Below, one piece after another: positions 1 through 5,282 of a stretch of DNA of 5,577 nucleotides; positions within the stretch are counted from its first letter, which is position 1, and each line of letters begins with the position of its first letter. The translations under genes and the position numbers were made by a program. This DNA comes from DASSHC01 sp035693105 (GTDB lineage Bacteria > Chloroflexota > Chloroflexia > Thermomicrobiales > Thermomicrobiaceae), in contig DASSHC010000420.1 of the NCBI GenBank assembly GCA_035693105.1, positions 1-5,577 of the forward strand, given 5' to 3'. Below the pieces are notes generated by a model. It made no database searches. It was not told the origin of the DNA and saw only the letters and a program-made list of their open reading frames with translations.

Positions 1-11
1 CTAGCAGACGA

Positions 12-29
12 AGCCTGGTGAAACAGGCT
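12..29. repeat. Perfect 6-bp stem-loop, possible weak terminator
   Basis: AGCCTG at 12-17 pairs perfectly with CAGGCT at 24-29 around the hexaloop GTGAAA. The flanking CTAGC (1-5) and GCTAG (27-31) form a competing inverted repeat. It lies about 100 bp past the gyrA stop. Read on the minus strand, the hairpin is followed by TCGTCTG, which is not a proper U-tract, so intrinsic termination is only a weak possibility. Confidence 0.25.
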
Positions 30-37
30 AGGAGCGA

Positions 38-73
38 GATGGCGTACGCCAGGTTATTGCCGCAAACGCCATC
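38..73. repeat. Nested inverted repeats with 10-bp palindrome
   Basis: GATGGCG at 38-44 is the exact reverse complement of CGCCATC at 67-73, with 22 bases between them. The left arm overlaps a perfect 10-bp palindrome, GGCGTACGCC, at 41-50. The arms could form alternative structures. There is no adjacent T-run. The role is unknown; a remnant of a small repeat element or a regulatory site are both possible. Confidence 0.3.
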
Positions 74-77
74 AAGA

Positions 78-98
78 CTCCCGCCATTGACGCGCGAG
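78..98 (-). terminator. gyrA: Candidate weak terminator hairpin after gyrA
   Basis: Read on the minus strand, CTCGCGC (98-92) can pair with GCGGGAG (84-78), with one G-G mismatch and a 7-base loop, about 30 bases after the gyrA stop. The following bases are TCTTGATGG, so there is no convincing U-tract. It could act as a weak stop or 3'-end structure. This is the nearest hairpin to the gyrA stop, but the support is thin. Confidence 0.2.
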
Positions 99-127
99 GG
101 ATTGTTTGGTCTGTAACCCGCCGCCAC

Positions 128-2656
128 TCAGTGCCTGTCGCTGGTGCCGTTCGAGGATGTCGTGATGCTGGGCTGGGCGGAGGCTTCGGCGACGTCGGCG
201 ACTTCGGCTTCCTCGGGCGTGCTAAAGCGGGTGAGGGAGGCGACGCGGTCGCCATCCTGCACGCGCATGATGCTGACGCCCTGTGTCTGGCGCCCGATCT
301 GCGAGATCTGGTCCGCCTGCACGCGGATCACCATACCCCGCCCGGTGATCAGCATGATCTGGTCGCCGGGGTCCACCACCCGCGCCGCCGCGATCGGGCC
401 GTTGCGCTCACTCAGCTTCATGGCGCTCACGCCGTAGCCACCACGCCCTTGCAGCCGGAACTCCTCGATCGCGGTGCGCTTGCCGTAGCCGTTGCTCGAG
501 ACGACCAGCAGGTCGGCCTCGGGCCGCGCGACCTCCGCCGCGATGACCCGGTCGCCATCCTCCAGCCGCACGCCGTTCACGCCGGCCGCCGGGCGGCCCA
601 TCGCGCGCACGTCGCTCTCCTCGAAGCGGATCGCCTGGCCGCGCTCGGTGACCAGGATGATCTGGTTCTCGCCGCTGGTCATGCGCACCCAGGCCAGCTC
701 GTCGTCGTCGTCCAGCCCGATGGCGATCATGCCGGTCGAGCGCACTGAAGAGAACTGGTCGAGGCTGGTGCGCTTGACGCGTCCGTGGCGGGTGCACATG
801 AAGAGGTAGTCGGCGCTGGTGAAGTCGTGCACCGGCAGCATCGTCGTGATCGTTTCGTCGGGCTGCAGGCCAACCAGATTGATCACCGGGATACCCTTGG
901 CGGTGCGGCTGGCGTCGGGGATCTCGTAGACCTTCAACTGGAAGACCCGGCCGCGGTTAGTGAAGAAGAGGAGGCTGTCGTGGGTGTTGGCCAGCACGAT
1001 GTGCTGCACCCCGTCCTCCTCGCGCAGCGCCATCCCGGTCACGCCCCGGCCGCCGCGGTGCTGGGTGCGGTAGGTGTCGTCGGGCAGCCGCTTGATGTAG
1101 CCGCGGTTGGTGATCGTCACCAGCACGCGCACCTCGGGGATCAGATCCTCGTCGCTGATCTCGCCCGAGAGATCCTGGACCTGGGTGCGGCGCTCGTCGC
1201 CGAAGCGCTGGCGCAGGTCGACGATCTCCTGCCGGATCACCGCCAGGATCTTGGCCGGGTCGGCCAGCAACCCCTCCAGCTCGGTGATCTCGCGCAGCAG
1301 TTCGCGGTACTCCTCCTCGATGCGGCGCCGCTCCAGCGCGGCCAGCCGGCGGAGCTGCATCTCCAGGATGGCGTTGGCCTGCGCCTCGGTCAACCCGAAG
1401 CGCGCGATCAGGCCGCTCCGCGCGACATCGGCGGTGCGCGACTCGCGAATGGTGCGGATCACCTCGTCCAGGTGGTCGAGCGCGATCTTGAGCCCCTCGG
1501 CCAGATGGGCGCGGCGGCGGGCGCGCCGCAGGTCGAACTGGGTGCGGCGGCGCACGACATCCTCGCGGTGCTCGATGTAGAGCTGCAGCACGCGCCGTAG
1601 CCCGAGCACGCGCGGCTGGCTGCCGTGCTCCACCAGCGCCAGCATGTTGACGCCAAAGGTGGTCTGCAGCGACGTGTGCTTGAAGAGGGCGTTGAGCACG
1701 CGCACCGGCTGGGCGTCGCGCTTGAGCTCGATCACGATGCGCATGCCGGTACGATCGGACTCGTCGCGCAGGTCGTGGATGCCGTCGAGGCGGCCGAGCT
1801 TGACATACTCGGCGATCTTCTCGATCAGGGTGGCCTTGTTGACCTGATAGGGCAGCTCGGTGACGATGATCTGGAAGCGGTTGCCGCGCGTCGACTCCTC
1901 GATGAAGGCGCGGGCGCGCACCACGATCCGGCCCCGGCCGGTGGCGTAGGCGGCGCGAATCCCCTCGCGGCCCAGGATGATCCCGCCGGTCGGGAAATCG
2001 GGCCCCTGCACGATTCCCAGCAGGTCGTCGAGGGTGGCCCCGGGGTTGTCGATCAGGCAGACCAGGCCGTCGCAGACCTCGCTCAGGTTGTGCGGCGGGA
2101 CGTTGGTCGCCATGCCGACCGCGATGCCGGAGGCGCCGTTGATCAGGAAATTGGGCAGCTTGGCGGGCAGTACGGTCGGCTGCGTCGTGGTGTTGTCGTA
2201 GTTCGGCTCGAAGGGAACGGTCTGGCGATCGATGTCCTGCAGCAGCTCGTCGGCGATGGCGGCCAGTCGCGCCTCGGTGTAGCGCATGGCCGCCGGCGCG
2301 TCGCCGTCGACGGAGCCGTAGTTCCCCTGGCCGTCGACCAGCGGGTAGCGCAGCGAGAAGGGCTGCACCATGCGCGCCAGCGCGTCGTAGACCGCGGTGT
2401 CGCTGTGCGGGTGGTACGACTTCAGGACCTCGCCGACGATGCCGGCGCTCTTGCGATACTTGACGCTGGAGCGCAGCCCCATCTCGTGCATGCCATAGAG
2501 GATGCGGCGCTGCACCGGCTTCAGCCCGTCGCGCACGTCCGGCAGCGCGCGCTGCACGATGACGCTCATGGCGTAATCGAGGTAGGAGCGGCGCATCTCC
2601 GAATCGATGTCGATGGGACGGACGAGCCCGATGTCGCCCACGTCTTCACGGTCCAC
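128..2656 (-). CDS. gyrA: DNA gyrase subunit A
   Basis: This is the breakage-reunion subunit of DNA gyrase, the type IIA topoisomerase that, with GyrB and ATP, introduces negative supercoils. I place the start at GTG 2656 (842 aa) because AGGGAGGT lies about 8 nt upstream; an in-frame TTG at 2698 would add 14 residues but has no ribosome site. Residue numbers use the GTG start. The winged-helix region has KYRKSAGIVGEVL and YHPHSDTAVYD (81-91). The catalytic tyrosine is Y126 in PAAMRYTE, equivalent to E. coli Y122. The tower and coiled-coil region follows (about 340-490). The C-terminal beta-pinwheel starts near 510, with the GyrA box QHRGGRG at 532-538 and further blade repeats such as TAKGIPVINL, GRPAAGVNGV, GRGGYGVSAM and GRQTQGVSIM. 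The GyrA box and six blades indicate GyrA rather than ParC. The tail is acidic and Ser/Thr-rich. Ser85 and Thr87 replace E. coli Gly81 and Ser83. gyrB is not in the window. Confidence 0.97.
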   Translation of the reverse strand: MDREDVGDIGLVRPIDIDSEMRRSYLDYAMSVIVQRALPDVRDGLKPVQRRILYGMHEMGLRSSVKYRKSAGIVGEVLKSYHPHSDTAVYDALARMVQPFSLRYPLVDGQGNYGSVDGDAPAAMRYTEARLAAIADELLQDIDRQTVPFEPNYDNTTTQPTVLPAKLPNFLINGASGIAVGMATNVPPHNLSEVCDGLVCLIDNPGATLDDLLGIVQGPDFPTGGIILGREGIRAAYATGRGRIVVRARAFIEESTRGNRFQIIVTELPYQVNKATLIEKIAEYVKLGRLDGIHDLRDESDRTGMRIVIELKRDAQPVRVLNALFKHTSLQTTFGVNMLALVEHGSQPRVLGLRRVLQLYIEHREDVVRRRTQFDLRRARRRAHLAEGLKIALDHLDEVIRTIRESRTADVARSGLIARFGLTEAQANAILEMQLRRLAALERRRIEEEYRELLREITELEGLLADPAKILAVIRQEIVDLRQRFGDERRTQVQDLSGEISDEDLIPEVRVLVTITNRGYIKRLPDDTYRTQHRGGRGVTGMALREEDGVQHIVLANTHDSLLFFTNRGRVFQLKVYEIPDASRTAKGIPVINLVGLQPDETITTMLPVHDFTSADYLFMCTRHGRVKRTSLDQFSSVRSTGMIAIGLDDDDELAWVRMTSGENQIILVTERGQAIRFEESDVRAMGRPAAGVNGVRLEDGDRVIAAEVARPEADLLVVSSNGYGKRTAIEEFRLQGRGGYGVSAMKLSERNGPIAAARVVDPGDQIMLITGRGMVIRVQADQISQIGRQTQGVSIMRVQDGDRVASLTRFSTPEEAEVADVAEASAQPSITTSSNGTSDRH

Positions 2657-2664
2657 GAGCTGGA

Positions 2665-2671
2665 ACCTCCC
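2665..2671 (-). promoter_or_regulatory. gyrA: Ribosome binding site deciding the gyrA start
   Basis: Read on the minus strand the bases are GGGAGGT, a near-consensus Shine-Dalgarno sequence ending 8 nt before the GTG at 2656-2654. The upstream in-frame TTG at 2698 has no comparable site. This makes GTG 2656 the preferred start. The conserved family sequence (IGLVRPIDIDSEM) begins about eight residues after it. Confidence 0.75.
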
Positions 2672-2705
2672 TAGCGTGGTCTGTACTGCCACGTGCAACT
2701 AAACA

Positions 2706-2714
2706 ATTGTACCA
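2706..2714 (-). promoter_or_regulatory. gyrA: Extended -10 promoter element for gyrA
   Basis: On the minus strand the sequence reads TGGTACAAT: a TGn extension followed by TACAAT, one mismatch from TATAAT. No good -35 hexamer sits 16-18 bp upstream, as is common for extended -10 promoters. Transcription would begin near 2699-2700, giving a leader of roughly 43 nt that includes the Shine-Dalgarno site. This fits the GTG start and would leave the TTG at 2698 with almost no leader. The element overlaps the 8-bp palindrome ACAATTGT (2703-2710), which might be an operator. It is called from sequence only. Confidence 0.5.
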
Positions 2715-2718
2715 TTTG

Positions 2719-2728
2719 GGACGTGTCC
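2719..2728. repeat. Short inverted repeat in divergent promoter region
   Basis: GGAC-GT-GTCC is an inverted repeat with 4-bp arms, a few bases upstream of the gyrA extended -10. A perfect CACGTG palindrome lies at 2690-2695 and ACAATTGT at 2703-2710. Any of these could bind a regulator or reflect supercoiling control of gyrA, but palindromes this short also arise by chance. Confidence 0.2.
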
Positions 2729-2740
2729 GTGCCGGATGGC

Positions 2741-2746
2741 TTGACA
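2741..2746 (+). promoter_or_regulatory. Isolated consensus -35 hexamer TTGACA
   Basis: A perfect TTGACA lies 68 bp upstream of the proposed start of the helicase gene and points towards it. No recognisable -10 follows at 16-18 bp, where the sequence is GC-rich (TCGACGCC). It may be part of a promoter with a poor -10 or one used by an alternative sigma factor, or it may be chance. Confidence 0.25.
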
Positions 2747-2804
2747 TAAGCGGTCGGCGCGCTCGACGCCGGTTGGGCGACCGTACGAGGGCTTGCGGCG
2801 AGAA

Positions 2805-2809
2805 GGGAG
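2805..2809 (+). promoter_or_regulatory. Ribosome binding site for the XPB-type helicase
   Basis: GGGAG, within GAAGGGAGC, ends 5 nt before a TTG at 2815-2817. This spacing supports that TTG as the start. In-frame TTG codons further upstream (2707, 2773) lack such a site, and the 36 extra residues they would add are Arg-rich and unlike the family. Confidence 0.55.
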
Positions 2810-2814
2810 CGGGC

Positions 2815-4395
2815 TTGTCCGGCGAGCGCTGCCTGATTTTCCAGCGCGACGGCAGCATGCTGCTGGAGACCGCCTCGCCTGGCTTCGCGGCGGCGCGCGA
2901 TGCTCTCAGGCGCTTTGCCGAGCTGGTGCAGAGCGCTGGCGGCTATCACGTCTACCGGCCCACGGAGGTCACCCTCTGGGGCGCGGCGGCCTCTGGCTTC
3001 GACGCCCGGCAGATCGTCGCGGTGCTGGAGCGCTACGGCCTTCACCCGCCACCGCGCGCGCTGATCGCCCGCATTCAGGAGCTCTCCGCGCGCTACGGGC
3101 TGCTGAGGCTGGAGGGCGCACCCGCCGCCCTGCAGTTAACCAGCGATGACGCCGGGCTGGTTCGGCGGCTGGCCGGCGAGCTGGGGCTGGAAGAGAGCGG
3201 CGGCGGCTTCGCGGTTCCCGACGAGCGGCGCGGGGCGGTCAAGCGGGCGCTGGCCGAGCGGGGCTACCCGGTGCTCGACCAGGCGGCGCTGGCCGCGGCC
3301 GAGGCGGTCGACTTCACGCTGCGGCCCGAGGTGCGCCTGCGCTCCTACCAGCGCGAGGCGGTGGAGCGCTTCGTGGCGCTCGGCTGGCCGGGCGCGGTGG
3401 TGCTCCTCCCCTGCGGCGCCGGCAAGACGGTGGTCGGGGTGGCCAGCGCGGCGGCGCTCGGGGTACGCACGCTGGTGGTCACGCCCAGTCGCACCATCGG
3501 CGAGCAGTGGGTCGAGCACCTGCGGCGCCTGACGACATTGCCGGCGCGGCAGGTTGGCGTCTTTCGCCGGGGCGTCGTGCCGCTGGCGGCTACGGTCGTC
3601 ACCTATCAGGCGCTGACGGCGCGCGGCGGCGCCGGACTCGCCGAGCTGCTCGACCTGCCCTGGGGCCTGGTGATCTACGACGAGGTCCACACCCTGCCGG
3701 CGGACGTCTTCCGCCAGAGCGCGGCGCTCCAGTCGCGTCGCCGCCTCGGGCTGACGGCTACGCTGGTGCGTGAGGATGGGCGAGAGCGCGAGGTCTTCGC
3801 GCTGGTCGGGCCGCCCGCCTTCGCCGCTCCCTGGCGCGAGCTGGAACGCCAGGGCTGGATCGCGCCGGTCGACTGTGTCGAGGTGCGCGTCGGCCCGCCG
3901 CAGGGGCGCGAGCCGACCCCGGCTCGCCTGCTGGCGGCCAAGCTGGCCGCGGCCCGTGCCCTCCTGGCGCGCCATCCCGAGTCGCCGGCGCTCCTGATCG
4001 CGCACCGTCTGCAGGAGGTCGCGGCCTTGGCCCACGCCTGTGAAGCGCCGCTGATCACCGGCGAGACGCCGGCGGAGGAGCGGCGCCGGCTCTACGACGC
4101 CTTTCGCCGCGGCGAGATCGGGCGGCTGGCGGTCTCGCGCGTAGCCAATGCCGGCGTCGATCTCCCCGGCGCCGCGCTGCTGGTGCAGCTCTCGGGCGCC
4201 TTCGGCTCGCGCCAGGAGGAGGCGCAGCGCGTTGGACGGTTGCTGCGGCCGAAAGCGGACGGCGAACCAGCCCGCTTCTACAGCCTGGTCGGCGTGGGAG
4301 AAGGTACGCGCGAGCGCGAGTTCGCCGCCCGCCGCCAGCGCTTCCTGGTCGATCAGGGCTATCGCTATCGTGTGATCGAGGCGGGAGAGCTGTAG
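2815..4395 (+). CDS. XPB/Rad25-type DNA repair helicase (SF2)
   Basis: This is an ATP-dependent 3'-5' superfamily 2 DNA helicase or translocase of the XPB/ERCC3/Ssl2 family, which in eukaryotes and archaea opens DNA in repair and, in TFIIH, transcription. Counting 526 aa from TTG 2815: an N-terminal XPB domain (about 6-101: CLIFQRDGSMLLE, RYGLLRLEG); a damage-recognition-like domain (105-165); RSYQREAVERF (176-186); Walker A LPCGAGKT (198-205, Lys204); DEVH (289-292); GLTATLV (312-318); the XPB hallmark RED (319-321); motif V VSRVANAGVDLPGA (440-453); motif VI QEEAQRVGRLLRPK (467-480). The C-terminal RQRFLVDQGYRYRVI (507-521) is very close to human XPB. The thumb/linker between HD1 and motif IV (about 360-390) looks shorter than in actinobacterial XPBs as I recall them. 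All catalytic motifs are intact. The gene is divergent from gyrA and convergent with the acyltransferase gene; no Bax1-type nuclease is adjacent. Its physiological role in bacteria is uncertain. Confidence 0.93.
   Translation: MSGERCLIFQRDGSMLLETASPGFAAARDALRRFAELVQSAGGYHVYRPTEVTLWGAAASGFDARQIVAVLERYGLHPPPRALIARIQELSARYGLLRLEGAPAALQLTSDDAGLVRRLAGELGLEESGGGFAVPDERRGAVKRALAERGYPVLDQAALAAAEAVDFTLRPEVRLRSYQREAVERFVALGWPGAVVLLPCGAGKTVVGVASAAALGVRTLVVTPSRTIGEQWVEHLRRLTTLPARQVGVFRRGVVPLAATVVTYQALTARGGAGLAELLDLPWGLVIYDEVHTLPADVFRQSAALQSRRRLGLTATLVREDGREREVFALVGPPAFAAPWRELERQGWIAPVDCVEVRVGPPQGREPTPARLLAAKLAAARALLARHPESPALLIAHRLQEVAALAHACEAPLITGETPAEERRRLYDAFRRGEIGRLAVSRVANAGVDLPGAALLVQLSGAFGSRQEEAQRVGRLLRPKADGEPARFYSLVGVGEGTREREFAARRQRFLVDQGYRYRVIEAGEL
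4365..4395. other. Convergent 3' overlap of two genes
   Basis: The plus-strand helicase stop (TAG 4393-4395) lies beyond the minus-strand acyltransferase stop (TAG on the minus strand, 4367-4365). The last 31 bp therefore code on both strands: YRYRVIEAGEL one way and YSSPASITR the other. The two transcripts would be complementary here, and no terminator hairpin fits between the genes. Confidence 0.85.
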
Positions 4396-5273
4396 GCGTT
4401 CTCTGTCTCAGCGTCCTCCTGCCAGATGCGCTGCAGGACCGCCCATTGGCCCGGGGCGCTGGCGATCATCCGCTCCAGGGTTCGGGCCATGCGCATGGTG
4501 TTGTCGCGCAGGTCCGCCTCTTTGTCGCCGGTGCGGGCCAGCTCCAGCGGCGCCGCGATGCGCACCAGCGAGCGGCGGCTGGAGAGCCGCACGGTGTAAG
4601 CGGGGATCAGCGGCGTGCCGGTGCGGGCGGCCAGCTCGACCGGGCCAGTCGGGAGTGAGGCGGGCCGGCCGAAAAATTCCACCCGCATCCCCCGATGCAG
4701 CACGTCGCGGTCGCCGGCCAGGATCAGCACGCCGTCGTTGCGCAGGAGTCGCAGAATCGGCAGCGCCGCCTGCCGCCCCGGCGGGATGACCCCGATCCCG
4801 AGCGCCGAGCGCAGCCGGGCCATGAACTGGAAGAGCGGCTCGGGATGCACGTGCTCGACCACTAGCACCGCGGGCCGGCCCAGCGCGCCCGGATATTGCG
4901 CCACCACACCGAAGTTGCCCAGGTGGGCGGAGAGGATGATCGCCCCGCGCCCGGCCGCGAAGGCCCCCTCCAGATGCTCCTGTCCTTCCACCTCCAGCAG
5001 GTGGAGCAACCGGTCGCGGTCGACGGTGCTCAGGCGCAGCAGGTCGTAGTAGTTCATTACGACGGTGGTGAAGACGCCGAGCGCGCGGCGGTAGAGCGTG
5101 CGCCGGCTGGCGCCGGGCGCGACGTGGCACTGGTTGTCGAGCACGGCACGCCGCGCCTCGCGGTTCAGGCAGAGGAGGGCCAGGCCAACCAGGCGGCAGA
5201 TAGCGTAACCGGCGCCGGCCGGAAGGATCGGCGTGAGCAGCATGCCAAGTCGCAGCGCGCGCAGCGTCCACAT
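4365..5273 (-). CDS. Lysophospholipid acyltransferase family protein (LpxL/PatA-like)
   Basis: This 302-aa protein belongs to the LpxL/HtrB/PatA-like acyltransferases, membrane-associated enzymes that move an acyl chain from a thioester donor to a glycolipid or phospholipid. A hydrophobic N-terminus (about 8-35) would hold it at the cytoplasmic membrane. The core has GRGAIILSAHLGNFG (108-122), LVVEHVHPEPLF (137-148), AGDRDVLHRGMRVEFFGRPASLPTGP (186-211) and RTGTPLIPA (217-225). The C-terminal W277 and W284 lie where the family has its closing Trp-containing helix. The usual HX4D/E motif reads H117-LGNF-G122, so the acidic residue is missing; Asp188 or Asp190 could still support the histidine. 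If the host lacks lipopolysaccharide, as suspected, a PatA-like role in phosphatidylinositol mannoside or other glycolipid acylation is more likely than lipid A synthesis; the substrate is inference. ATG 5273 has no clear Shine-Dalgarno and follows the upstream gene's stop by 9 nt, suggesting translational coupling. The 3' end overlaps the helicase gene. Confidence 0.85.
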   Translation of the reverse strand: MWTLRALRLGMLLTPILPAGAGYAICRLVGLALLCLNREARRAVLDNQCHVAPGASRRTLYRRALGVFTTVVMNYYDLLRLSTVDRDRLLHLLEVEGQEHLEGAFAAGRGAIILSAHLGNFGVVAQYPGALGRPAVLVVEHVHPEPLFQFMARLRSALGIGVIPPGRQAALPILRLLRNDGVLILAGDRDVLHRGMRVEFFGRPASLPTGPVELAARTGTPLIPAYTVRLSSRRSLVRIAAPLELARTGDKEADLRDNTMRMARTLERMIASAPGQWAVLQRIWQEDAETENAYSSPASITR

Positions 5274-5282
5274 CGCCGGGTC

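Larger units (their letters stand above)
1..127. other. Intergenic or unassigned left edge, no recognisable gene
   Basis: This stretch downstream of gyrA is visibly less GC-rich than the rest and encodes nothing I recognise. Two short frames stay open. On the minus strand, a GTG at 127-125 directly abuts the gyrA stop (TGAGTG) and gives 42 codons, including NNLAYAISLLACF, running off the left edge. On the plus strand, an open frame from base 3 to the TAA at 114-116 would be the last 37 codons of a gene entering from the left (contains LVKQARSEMAYARLL). Neither shows the strong third-position G/C bias of the neighbouring genes, and neither matches a family I know. I found no tRNA-like T-arm. 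Sequence further left is needed to decide whether either frame is a real gene end. Confidence 0.4.

Noticed and set aside
1..127. tRNA or CRISPR in the left edge
   Set aside because: There is no cloverleaf, T-arm consensus or regularly spaced repeats; the only structures are short separate palindromes.
131..748. Plus-strand open frame (205 codons) antisense to the gyrA C-terminus
   Set aside because: It is a shadow of gyrA pinwheel codons with His/Asp/Arg-rich composition and no motif.
785..1600. Plus-strand open frame (271 codons) antisense to the middle of gyrA
   Set aside because: It is an antisense shadow with low-complexity Leu/Gln/Ala/Asp-rich sequence and no ribosome site or recognisable domain.
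1625..2674. Long plus-strand open frame (349 codons) inside gyrA
   Set aside because: It is the antisense of gyrA. In GC-rich genes with G/C third positions the opposite strand is often open. The translation is low complexity (many Gly, Ala, Val, Asp, His) and matches no family, while gyrA here is fully conserved.
2707..2814. TTG 2707 as the helicase start, adding 36 residues
   Set aside because: There is no ribosome site, the codon overlaps the gyrA promoter element, and the added residues are Arg-rich and unlike XPB N-termini. TTG 2815 has GGGAG at 5 nt.
3136..4035. Minus-strand open frame (299 codons) inside the XPB helicase gene
   Set aside because: It is the antisense of conserved helicase motifs, Arg/Gln/Leu-rich, with no family resemblance.
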